Shown here: one piece after another, positions 1-7,421 of the stretch
How the letters are laid out: each line of letters starts with the position of its first letter
Position numbering within the stretch: the stretch's first letter is position 1
Source of the DNA: Candidatus Zixiibacteriota bacterium
Lineage (GTDB): Bacteria; Zixibacteria; MSB-5A5; CAIYYT01
Assembly (NCBI GenBank): GCA_023134875.1
Contig: JAGLUH010000510.1
Location: forward strand, 1 to 9,977
Length of the DNA: 9,977 bases
Reading direction: 5' to 3'
Translations under genes and position numbers: made by a program
The notes under the pieces: generated by a model
The model's database searches: none
The model's input: the letters and a program-made list of their open reading frames with translations, nothing else
What the model was told of the DNA's origin: nothing

Positions 1-42
1 GGATTTTGAGTCCCGCGCGTCTACCGATTTCACCACTCCGGC
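1..42 (-). tRNA. tRNA-Leu(CAA), 5' part, cut by window edge
   Basis: Read on the minus strand from 42, the sequence starts GCCGGAGTGGTGAAATCGGT and continues AGACGCGCGGGACTCAAAAT. This matches the 5' half of a bacterial leucine tRNA: 7-nt acceptor strand GCCGGAG, a D-arm of the AATCGGTAGAC type, and a CTCAAAA anticodon loop at 4-10 whose anticodon is CAA (plus-strand positions 6-8). The first three bases of the 3' anticodon stem (TCC) pair with GGA on the 5' side. The variable arm, T-arm and 3' end lie before position 1, so completeness cannot be judged. The gene is co-directional with and downstream of the dockerin genes. Confidence 0.9.
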
Positions 43-61
43 AATTACCTTATTCCATTAC

Positions 62-90
62 ATAAAAAGCAGTTAACACTGATCTGTCAA
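62..90 (-). promoter_or_regulatory. putative sigma-70-type promoter of the tRNA-Leu gene
   Basis: On the minus strand a perfect TTGACA -35 box (85-90) is followed after 17 bp by TTTTAT (62-67), a 4/6 match to TATAAT. Initiation would fall around 53-56, leaving a short leader of roughly 12 nt before the tRNA 5' end at 42, a normal arrangement for a tRNA gene. The -10 box is only moderate, and TATGTA a few bases downstream is a weaker alternative. Inferred from motif and spacing only. Confidence 0.5.
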
Positions 91-140
91 GACTTATCCG
101 GACAAAAGATCACGCGACTTTCTCCTGCTTTACCTCATAA

Positions 141-272
141 CCTATCGGTGTTTGATACCCAATAGTAGAGAGCCCGCCGCCGCGGGTTGCCGGTTGAGGT
201 TTTTGAGAAGTCTGCTCGCGAGCGGTGAAAGCCTTATCTATTACGTTTACCGGCAACAGCAGTACCGATAGG
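141..272. repeat. nested inverted-repeat element between the dockerin genes and the tRNA
   Basis: Two perfect 9-bp inverted repeats are nested. The outer pair is CCTATCGGT (141-149) with ACCGATAGG (264-272). The inner pair is GTTGCCGGT (186-194) with ACCGGCAAC (249-257). Inside the inner loop is the 10-bp palindrome GCTCGCGAGC (214-223). In the left shoulder, CCCGC (173-177) pairs with GCGGG (182-186) in a small hairpin. The outer stem can gain G.U pairs only if plus-strand RNA folds, but the flanking genes read on the minus strand. The right arm starts 6 nt after the stop codon of the last dockerin gene. No T-tract follows either end, so it is not a textbook intrinsic terminator. Confidence 0.6.
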
Positions 273-277
273 GCAAA

Positions 278-988
278 TCACGTCCCATTGACACAGACCT
301 GACAGGGTGGCGGGCCACCGGCAAAGATATAGTAGATCAGGTAGACAACATCGGCGATATTGGTGTAGCCATTACAATCGACCTCACCGCTTCTCCAATT
401 GGGAATCGGCTCCGGCCCCTCATCGAAAATCCAATCGAGAAGGTAAACTACATCGGCAATGTTAACCCAATTGTCCTCATTAACATCACCCAGTAATTGG
501 CAGACTCGTACTGAATCGTTGACGGCGTTGTAGTACAGAGGCATATTGTCCGCATCACGAGCTCGAATCGCAATGAACTCCAAATCAGAGATACCGTACT
601 CGAGGGAATAGAATTTGATCGTTGCCACGACCCCGCCGCCGTCTACAGTGATACCATCACCCAGGATCGCCCCGTCGATGTAAATAGTCCCCGAGTCCGC
701 AGTGAAGCCGACCCAGAAGAAGGTCTCGACGCCGGACGTTCCCAGAAGAGGTCCCTCAGTGATGTTGGCGAGATCAGTGCGCATTACGATGCGGTCATAG
801 GCGATCTCCAGCGAGAAAGATTTCAAGTCAACTGAATTGGCACTGACGACAATATTCACCACGACGTTGCTGTCCAGCGTGATAATACTCTGGTCAGGCA
901 CAAGTGCAATTTCAGGTGTCTGGCTGAACACCGGCAACGGAAAGGCGACAACCATCAATAACAGTAGTATGTATCGGACTCTGTTCAT
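278..988 (-). CDS. exported cohesin-like plus dockerin protein (236 aa)
   Basis: The product starts with a Sec-type signal peptide (MNRVRYILLLLMVVAF, predicted cleavage near residues 22-24). Residues about 24-161 form an all-beta domain resembling cohesin: alternating hydrophobic strands, a YD turn at 64-65 and a GGVVATIKF strand near 118-126. Residues 166-236 are a type I dockerin. Its first calcium loop is canonical (D168, N170, D172, N176, D179). The second is degenerate at position 1 (E202, D204, N206, N210, D213). Each loop leads into an ADVVYL helix. Cysteines lie at 163, 205, 229 and 232. By family knowledge such modules mediate calcium-dependent protein-protein contacts outside the cell; no catalytic domain is seen. 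It overlaps the upstream gene by ATGA and has a strong ribosome binding site, which fixes the start. There is no C-terminal sorting domain, so its partner and final location are unknown. Confidence 0.9.
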   Translation of the reverse strand: MNRVRYILLLLMVVAFPLPVFSQTPEIALVPDQSIITLDSNVVVNIVVSANSVDLKSFSLEIAYDRIVMRTDLANITEGPLLGTSGVETFFWVGFTADSGTIYIDGAILGDGITVDGGGVVATIKFYSLEYGISDLEFIAIRARDADNMPLYYNAVNDSVRVCQLLGDVNEDNWVNIADVVYLLDWIFDEGPEPIPNWRSGEVDCNGYTNIADVVYLIYYIFAGGPPPCQVCVNGT

Positions 989-1192
989 ATTTGCTCCTTT
1001 TCGATTTTCTCACAAGGATTACATGGAGGTGAACCGCCTGAGAATATGTAGGCGAGCAGGTAAACTACATCGGCGATATTCACCATGCCATCGCAATCGG
1101 CGTCTGCAACCAGGACAATGGGAACCGGTTTAGGCCCACCGGCAAAGATGTAGTTGATAAGGTAGACTACATCAGCGATGTTGATCAGTCCA
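315..1192 (-). repeat. four dockerin calcium-loop/helix repeats at DNA level
   Basis: Four stretches encoding NIADVVYL plus the following helix share an obvious DNA core of the form AGGTAxACxACATCxGCxATxTT (plus strand). They lie near 315-364, 430-465, 1045-1085 and 1138-1187. The copies near 315-364 and 1138-1187 are the most alike: both begin CCACCGGCAAAGAT and differ at only about six positions over some 45 bases. These two are the second repeat of one gene and the first repeat of the other. Confidence 0.75.
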
Positions 1193-1746
1193 TTGCCATC
1201 GGCATCGCCAAAGGTTTCATCTGTTGGGCAGACTACCACTAAACCGTTGAGTGAGTCAGCTAATGCTATTATCTCTCCGGAAACATCTTCCAACCTCGAC
1301 CAACGAAAAACAACTCCGCTCATCCCGTGCCCCACCGCCGTGAAGTTAACTTGCACTAAAGCACCCGGGCCACTCACATAGTTGCCGGGACCGAATATCG
1401 AGCCAAGGAATTCGTAAACGTAGGTGCTGCCACTGCCGGCAAATTCATAGACGGTGTCTTTCCAGAAGAAGAACTGGCCGTCAGGGTGGCTAAAGAAGGG
1501 ATCCGCCTTAGCGCTGCTCGCCTTGATCACAAGAGTGTCAACCTCGATATCGATACGAAAATTCTTGATAAACGCCACCGTGTCAATTGCAATCAAGAGG
1601 GTGAAGGTATCATCGATGTTTACGATCTTCGCCTCGGGGAAGATGAAGAGATGCCCGGTGCTGTCCGAGGTCTGAGCACCGGCATCGCCTAACGGACAGA
1701 GACAGAAACAAGCGGCAACCGCTAACACCAGAAGGTTCATTCTCAT
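985..1746 (-). CDS. exported cohesin-like plus dockerin protein (253 aa), paralogue of the next gene
   Basis: The architecture matches its downstream neighbour: an export signal, an all-beta cohesin-like domain (about residues 30-170) and a C-terminal dockerin (about 178-245). Both calcium loops look complete: D181, D183, N185, N189, D192 and D215, D217, D219, N223, D226. Cysteines at 173, 218, 242 and 245 occupy the same places as in the paralogue. The signal could be cut by signal peptidase I after AGA (about residue 24), or as a lipoprotein, because VAAC at 10-13 fits a lipobox. The h-region before C13 is short, so the type is open. AGAAGGA (1757-1763) serves as ribosome binding site about 10 nt before the ATG at 1746; a second ATG two codons later is possible. 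The gene lies 65 bp after the giant beta-helix gene and overlaps the next gene by 4 bp, consistent with one transcript. The role as an extracellular assembly module is inferred. Confidence 0.9.
   Translation of the reverse strand: MRMNLLVLAVAACFCLCPLGDAGAQTSDSTGHLFIFPEAKIVNIDDTFTLLIAIDTVAFIKNFRIDIEVDTLVIKASSAKADPFFSHPDGQFFFWKDTVYEFAGSGSTYVYEFLGSIFGPGNYVSGPGALVQVNFTAVGHGMSGVVFRWSRLEDVSGEIIALADSLNGLVVVCPTDETFGDADGNGLINIADVVYLINYIFAGGPKPVPIVLVADADCDGMVNIADVVYLLAYIFSGGSPPCNPCEKIEKEQI
994..1001 (-). promoter_or_regulatory. ribosome binding site inside the upstream gene
   Basis: AAAAGGAG on the minus strand lies 5 nt before the ATG at 988. It sits within the last codons of the upstream dockerin gene, which ends in TGA at 985-987, giving an ATGA start/stop overlap. 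This supports translational coupling of the two paralogues. Confidence 0.75.
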
Positions 1747-1763
1747 ACGTCAAGTATCCTTCT

Positions 1764-1797
1764 GGACCCGGAAGACCATAGCAGACCTTCCGGGTCC
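1764..1797 (-). other. intercistronic 11-bp perfect hairpin
   Basis: GGACCCGGAAG (1764-1774) and CTTCCGGGTCC (1787-1797) are perfect inverted copies separated by a 12-nt loop, in the 65-bp gap between the beta-helix gene and the first dockerin gene. On the minus-strand transcript no T-run follows the stem. Instead the Shine-Dalgarno AGAAGGA of the next gene begins directly at the stem's base (1763). It is therefore more likely an mRNA stability, processing or translation-control hairpin than a simple terminator. That role is inference. Confidence 0.7.
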
Positions 1798-1811
1798 ATA
1801 ATCAGCAAGGG

Positions 1812-4800
1812 TTACTTCATCAGAATCATCTTCATTGTCTTGCTGAAATCAGCGGTTTCCACACGATAGAAATAAATGCCGGAAGCGACACGAATGCCTG
1901 TTTCACTGGTGGCATCCCAGATCACCTGGTGGGTACCCGCTGGCTGATAATCGTCAACCAGGGTTCTGACCAACTGACCGGTGATGTTGTACACCCTGAC
2001 GGTTACGTGAGTAGATTTCACCAGAGCGTAGGAAATCATCGTTGTCGGATTGAATGGGTTCGGCTGATTCTGCATAACCCGGTAGTCAGATGGAATCTCA
2101 ACTTCAGCAACCGAGCTAACCGGATCCATACCGCTGGTAAGATCGCTATTCTGGTTATCCCGGATTTCCTGGCGACTTAATCTCACCTTAGCCATACCGC
2201 TACCAGCAAGCTCAAACTTGACGGTGGCGATCAAACCGGAACCAGTGAAGGTCAGGCCTTCGCCCAGGATTGCCATCGACACCGCAACCTTGTTCTCGGA
2301 AGCGAGCGGCCGGAAGAAAACCGGAACCGAGCAGTCCGCCAAACTGGAACTCATGCTGGCGGAAACATAATGCAACCTCGTCCCGTCAAAGGTCAGTTCG
2401 CCAAGAAGGGATTTCGCCAGGTTCAGCGCGTTATCAAGGTAGATATCCACGAAGAAGAAATCACCTTCGATACGATTTTTGATCCACAACGACGTGTTGG
2501 TTGCAATGGGCAGGTCGGCATGCTCAAGTATTGGCTTGTCCTTCAGGAACATTGGCGACACGGCATCGAAGTTGATCGCGAATATCGCCAGGTCTTCAAA
2601 CTCGATCTGATCATCGGTCGTTGGGATACCCTTCGGATTGCCAGTAACCGTCGGGCCCCAATCCGCTTCATGTTCGTAGTGAATGCTGCTGGGGGTGGTG
2701 CCGTAAGCGCCGGAGAAGATGGTCAGATCTTCGAAGTATACTGAACCGTCATAATAGCCCAGACCACCTGAACCGGCAAGATCACCGAGCCAGTAGGAAG
2801 TCGACCGCGCACCGTTCGATGCGGCGGAGACGTTACCGGCAGCATCAACTGTAAAGGCGGTATAGTGATAGACGTCTCTGGTACTGTTGGACAGATCATC
2901 AGTGTCCATTTGAGATGTCCCCGTACCGGCGTAGATGTAGTCGAAGCTCGAGGTATCAGACGGATAGGGACCTTCAGCGTTGTTGTCATCGTACTCAGGA
3001 TAGCCGTGACCACCGGCATACCAGTCTGACCGCATAACAACCGTGTGATTGAAATCGGAAGTGGCATTCGTCCAGCTCAAATTCACTTTATTGTGTCCAG
3101 GTGTGGCCAGCAGGTTGGTCGGTGATGACGGTGGCGTAATATCTTTAGTGAAGCACCAGTTAGTGCAGGAGTCGACATTAACACGACCGTTATCATCAAC
3201 AACCTTGAAGTTGATGCAGTGCTGCGCTTCGCTCAAGCTGAGCCAGTCGGTGGCTGACATTGGCCAGTCAGTCGGTCCATAGGTTGTACCTGAGAGATCG
3301 ACGGCTATCGCCGTCCAGCCCGTGGCGACGCAGGCATCTATCTGGTAATAAATGGCGTCGAGGTCGCAGTTGTCGGACGCCTGCAGGTTCACTACCGGCG
3401 GCACATTGTAGTAACCGCCATCAGCGGTGTTGACAGTAAGTACAGGATCTTCACAATCGGCAACAATATCAATCGGTAAGGCCAGCGGCGCTGGTATGGG
3501 ATCATTGTTGCTGTCGCGCAGATCCACCTGGGTCATGCTGATCTGGTCGCCGGTGCAAATGTCGGTGGAACCGGTCAGCTCAACGGTGAACAAGGTCGCC
3601 GGCCCATCTTCGGAGCCTACCAGCACACCCATGTGGATACGAACACTGTCGTAGCCGCTAGCGTTATCAAATTCCAGAGCCTGGAACAACTGATAGTTCG
3701 CGTTCGCCATCGTTACGCCAACCAGGCTCAGATTAGCTGGATACTTGATCATGATATTGGCTGCTTCCAGATCAAGTACGGCATAGGTAATGCCGAGGTC
3801 GAAGCTCAGGTTGCCGCTGCAGTAGTAGAGAATCTGATCAGGAGTAAAGACGAGAGCTTCGCTCGTCCAGGGGCAGTAGTCGACATTCTCACTTACACCG
3901 TTACCCAAACCCCAGCCGCCTTCGTCGACCGTGTTCTTCATGCTAGCCACGGGATAGCAAGTGGTGATCGTGGCCTCATCCGTGCCGAGATTATCCAGAG
4001 GCCCGTCATAGGTGCCCCAGTAATTATCCTCGGCCATCACCAGAGCGCGCGAGCCACCAAGCGAACCCATATGGTCAGACGTGGCAGGGATATCGTCCTC
4101 ATTCAGCCGCGGCTCCCAGGTTCCTCCGGAAGCCTTCGTCGAGGCATTGTAGACACCAAGCCCGGCGTTACCGAAGATTCTGTTGCCGTAAAGATTGATG
4201 TTCGATGCGCCACCGTCCACACCAACGCCGTGCCCCAAACCGGCGTAACCGTTCCAGGCACCGTCATTGTTGTAGATCGTGTTATCGTAGGCGGTCACAT
4301 TAGTGGGACCGTCCTTCAGACTCAGCGCGCCGACCGACCAGCCTTCGCTTGCGGCATTGGTGATGGTGTTGTCGTAAATCGTGGCATTGTCGGAACCGAC
4401 AAAACTGATTCCCCCTTCACGGGCGCCGTTGACATCGTTGTTGTAGATGAGGGCGTTATGCGACGGATCAAGACCCATCCAGCATTTTCCCACCCAGATG
4501 CCATGATCACCGGAGTTGGTGACGACGTTGTCATGAATGACCGCGCCGTCCGAGCCGCGAGCGATAAACATGCCATCGGAGTAGTTGTCATAAAGAACGC
4601 AGTTGGTCACCGTCAGATTGGTGAAGCAAAGGGCGTAGACAACGGAATAGCAGCTATCAACCGTAACATGATCAACTGTACACCCATCGTAGAAAATGTA
4701 GCCTTCAGCCGGTGTGTCATGGGCATAGTCGCGGTGCAGAACACCATATCCACCAGTACTGGCGAGGTCACCGGTGAAGCCTTTGACGGTGAAGTTCTGA

Positions 4801-7421
4801 ACGGTGGTGTTATTGGCCTGAATATGAATACCCCTGGGCCAATAGGAAGCGGAACTTCCGACGCCGCCAATGGAGCCGTCAATAATAGTCCCTGCCTGCG
4901 ATTGGCCGATCAGGCTGAGGCCATCGTTGGTGATGTAGACGCCTTTTCCGGTTGCGGGATCAGCACCATACGTTCCGTCGAGTACGTTGACCGTACTCCC
5001 TGTTGCCAGATCGACACCTTCCTGAATGCGGAACGTCGTACCCGTCTGCGGACTGTTAGCGTCAACATACAGAATGGAATAATCCCCGTCGAAACCGGGG
5101 CTTGTCAGCGTACCGCTGCCGAGCCAAGGTGTGTAGTCGATATCGCCAAAGATCGTCTCACCGGCCTTGGCCGAAGTGGTCTCCGTTGTCACAACGACGC
5201 CTTCCTTGGGGATGTCATCGCCATAAGGTCGAGGCATTGGCGCGACTGCGCGCTCACCTCCCGACTTGACACCGATGGTCGGACCCGCCGCATCATTCCA
5301 ATAGCATGCAGACGCATTCATCCTCTGCGTGAAATCGTTGTTGATGGCCGATCCGACGTTGCCGCTGAACATGCAGTCATTGACTGCGATAGAAACGTTG
5401 TTGGCGTTTCCGGAGTAGTCTCCTCCCCAGATACCGTCAAGCGTAGTTCCCGTGATGTAGCAGCCGGTCACCGTCGCGTTGAGGTCACCGTTGTTCCAAC
5501 CGGTGTAGTATGAACCCCCCCACGGATCGACACCGGTACAGTAGAAGTCTATGCCATCACCGGTACTGTTTAGCACATCGCAATCGGTGACGGTCATGTT
5601 CACATCACTGTTGTCTCGACTCAGTTGGATCCCGAGCGACCATTCATTGTTGTCAAGAGCAAGACCTGCGAACCCAAGATTCACCGGGACTGGATGGTTG
5701 TATGTCCAACCCCAATCAGAGAAGTTCACGCCGCTCTCGCAGTCGTAAATCGAGTCACCGTCCATTGAGATATCGCCACTCTCGAACAGCAGGATACCGG
5801 TCGAGGCCCAGTCGGAGCCCGTATACGCAGTACCTTCAACGTAGTTGTTGGCGGTGGTTCCGGTCGCGCCGTAGCTGAGCTGGATGCAATTGCCGGCGAT
5901 GCTGCTGGAGATGACACCAGCAACCCAGTTTCGGTCGACCGTGAAGGTCACGCCGGGCCCCATCAAGACAATTCCACCCTTCTGGAAGTTAGGAATCACG
6001 TTATCAGAGAAGTCAATCGTGATCGTTTCACTGACACCGTGTGTTGCCACCAGACTGACCACCCGGGAATTGCCCGGGGTGGCGGCATCTGTTATGTCCT
6101 CAATTCGGCAATCCGTGACCGAGCCACTTGTGTTGAAGTAGTGAATGCCATAGAAGTTATTCGGACCAAGCTCCTTACCGTCTACGGTGAAGCCGGAGAT
6201 GTTCACTGTCCCCGCATCCACAACGCCGATACAAGCATCGATCGTCCGACTTGGACCAGTCCATTGCGTAATACTGTAAGTGGTTCGGTCGCCGAGGGCA
6301 ACGGCCTCGATTATGCTGCTGCCAATACCGGCTCCGACGAGATCGAGGCTCTTGTCAATGTATACTTGCTCTTCGTACGTTCCTGCCAAGACGTGGATCT
6401 CATCACCAGGATCAGCCGCGTCGATGGCCGCCTGGATGCTGCATCCGGGCGTCACGTACAACTGTGTGCCGTCGGTCAGGCTCTCGATATACATGTCATT
6501 TCCGGTCCAGTGGCCGCCGCCACCCAGGCCCGGAACAATCGCCGCATTGGCCAGCGTCGAGAAGAACCAGATGCGTACCTGATCGGGACTGTCATCCTGC
6601 TCGCCATGCAAGCCGAAACCAAAGTCGCTCGCTTGAACAGTCACGTCAGCACCATCGAGTATGTTCGTGCTGTAAGTGATAATGGCGGCACCGGCAGGTG
6701 GAACACCAGGATTATTGTAGTCACCCATCTCAAGCTGGAAGAGGTCACCAAAGGTGTTGGTGCCGTCGAAAACGATATCGCTTGTACCCAGAGGAGTATA
6801 GCGGCCCCAGGTTGCGACGCTGACATTCTGCCAGCCATTGCCGCTCGCCGTGAAGTCAGTGACATCGACACCGTTGCAGTCCACGAGCGAGAGACCGTGG
6901 CCACCGTTGTCCCTGGACTCGACATTGGTAATCGTGAGGTTGCTCGTCCCAAGAGCGTCGATGCCGCTTCGGTAGACATCCCGGGCGGTCACGTCCTCGA
7001 GCGTGCAGCCATCTACTTCGCCGAATTTGATGCCATATCGTGGCAGTGAGCTCGAGACGGTGGACTGCAGAGTCAACGACTGCAGCGTCACATTGTCTGC
7101 CGCCACGTAAATCCCCGCGTTATCTGACGCCAGACCTGTCGGGTCGATAATCACCGTTGCCCGGTTCTCACCGATGATTTCAAGGCCAGTAGTCGTGATG
7201 TTGAGCGTCTCGTAATACGTTCCCGCCGCAACGTTGATCACATCACCTGCGGTAGCATCTGTGATGGCGTCCTGAATGCTGCAATATACCACAGCATAGG
7301 GGTCTGCCTGCCCACTCCCGGACACACAGGCGCCATCGACGTCTACACTGATTGTCCCTGCCGATGCTCCGGCAACCAGGACCAGAAAAGTAAAAGCAGT
7401 CACAAGTATAAGTTTGTACAT
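1812..7421 (-). CDS. giant exported right-handed beta-helix protein with cohesin-like, FN3 and FlgD-like C-terminal domains (1869 aa)
   Basis: Signal peptide residues 1-21 end in ASA before G22. Three beta-helix cassettes follow. Each opens with an IQxAID...GD.I.V..GTY cap (about 47-75, 328-366 and 797-840) and continues as parallel beta-helix coils rich in N, D, G, T and V. The second and third close with YW....GP and VDYxPW motifs (about 705-765 and 1132-1184). Next come a cohesin-like domain (about 1187-1327), an Ig-like region with paired cysteines (about 1327-1425), a fibronectin type III domain (about 1427-1530), a degenerate dockerin-like segment with two FEDLxIF helices (about 1540-1615) and a second cohesin-like domain (about 1635-1770). 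The last 90 residues (from about 1778: QPNPFNPTT ... GQLVRTLV ... SGIYFYR ... KMILMK) are an FlgD-like C-terminal domain. In FCB bacteria this domain is linked to outer-membrane export and surface attachment. Beta-helix proteins of this kind may bind or cleave polysaccharides; no catalytic residues can be assigned. Start: ATG at 7421, with AAGGA just before it and GAGGGG further upstream. It is probably the first gene of the block. Confidence 0.92.
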   Translation of the reverse strand: MYKLILVTAFTFLVLVAGASAGTISVDVDGACVSGSGQADPYAVVYCSIQDAITDATAGDVINVAAGTYYETLNITTTGLEIIGENRATVIIDPTGLASDNAGIYVAADNVTLQSLTLQSTVSSSLPRYGIKFGEVDGCTLEDVTARDVYRSGIDALGTSNLTITNVESRDNGGHGLSLVDCNGVDVTDFTASGNGWQNVSVATWGRYTPLGTSDIVFDGTNTFGDLFQLEMGDYNNPGVPPAGAAIITYSTNILDGADVTVQASDFGFGLHGEQDDSPDQVRIWFFSTLANAAIVPGLGGGGHWTGNDMYIESLTDGTQLYVTPGCSIQAAIDAADPGDEIHVLAGTYEEQVYIDKSLDLVGAGIGSSIIEAVALGDRTTYSITQWTGPSRTIDACIGVVDAGTVNISGFTVDGKELGPNNFYGIHYFNTSGSVTDCRIEDITDAATPGNSRVVSLVATHGVSETITIDFSDNVIPNFQKGGIVLMGPGVTFTVDRNWVAGVISSSIAGNCIQLSYGATGTTANNYVEGTAYTGSDWASTGILLFESGDISMDGDSIYDCESGVNFSDWGWTYNHPVPVNLGFAGLALDNNEWSLGIQLSRDNSDVNMTVTDCDVLNSTGDGIDFYCTGVDPWGGSYYTGWNNGDLNATVTGCYITGTTLDGIWGGDYSGNANNVSIAVNDCMFSGNVGSAINNDFTQRMNASACYWNDAAGPTIGVKSGGERAVAPMPRPYGDDIPKEGVVVTTETTSAKAGETIFGDIDYTPWLGSGTLTSPGFDGDYSILYVDANSPQTGTTFRIQEGVDLATGSTVNVLDGTYGADPATGKGVYITNDGLSLIGQSQAGTIIDGSIGGVGSSASYWPRGIHIQANNTTVQNFTVKGFTGDLASTGGYGVLHRDYAHDTPAEGYIFYDGCTVDHVTVDSCYSVVYALCFTNLTVTNCVLYDNYSDGMFIARGSDGAVIHDNVVTNSGDHGIWVGKCWMGLDPSHNALIYNNDVNGAREGGISFVGSDNATIYDNTITNAASEGWSVGALSLKDGPTNVTAYDNTIYNNDGAWNGYAGLGHGVGVDGGASNINLYGNRIFGNAGLGVYNASTKASGGTWEPRLNEDDIPATSDHMGSLGGSRALVMAEDNYWGTYDGPLDNLGTDEATITTCYPVASMKNTVDEGGWGLGNGVSENVDYCPWTSEALVFTPDQILYYCSGNLSFDLGITYAVLDLEAANIMIKYPANLSLVGVTMANANYQLFQALEFDNASGYDSVRIHMGVLVGSEDGPATLFTVELTGSTDICTGDQISMTQVDLRDSNNDPIPAPLALPIDIVADCEDPVLTVNTADGGYYNVPPVVNLQASDNCDLDAIYYQIDACVATGWTAIAVDLSGTTYGPTDWPMSATDWLSLSEAQHCINFKVVDDNGRVNVDSCTNWCFTKDITPPSSPTNLLATPGHNKVNLSWTNATSDFNHTVVMRSDWYAGGHGYPEYDDNNAEGPYPSDTSSFDYIYAGTGTSQMDTDDLSNSTRDVYHYTAFTVDAAGNVSAASNGARSTSYWLGDLAGSGGLGYYDGSVYFEDLTIFSGAYGTTPSSIHYEHEADWGPTVTGNPKGIPTTDDQIEFEDLAIFAINFDAVSPMFLKDKPILEHADLPIATNTSLWIKNRIEGDFFFVDIYLDNALNLAKSLLGELTFDGTRLHYVSASMSSSLADCSVPVFFRPLASENKVAVSMAILGEGLTFTGSGLIATVKFELAGSGMAKVRLSRQEIRDNQNSDLTSGMDPVSSVAEVEIPSDYRVMQNQPNPFNPTTMISYALVKSTHVTVRVYNITGQLVRTLVDDYQPAGTHQVIWDATSETGIRVASGIYFYRVETADFSKTMKMILMK

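Noticed and set aside
1..277. The dockerin block as an island integrated at tRNA-Leu.
   Set aside because: Integrases usually target the 3' end of tRNA genes. Here the block lies at the 5' side, no integrase or repeated tRNA fragment is seen, and the 3' side is outside the window.
3633..5513. A 626-codon open frame antisense to the beta-helix gene.
   Set aside because: It is codon-aligned with the sense gene, so its stops correspond only to sense codons TTA, CTA and TCA. Rare use of these in a Leu/Ser-poor beta-helix leaves it open by chance. The product has no recognisable domain, and the sense frame has clear ones.
6039..7049. A 336-codon plus-strand frame opposite the first beta-helix cassette.
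   Set aside because: Same codon-aligned antisense phase and same explanation; no domain and no ribosome binding site.
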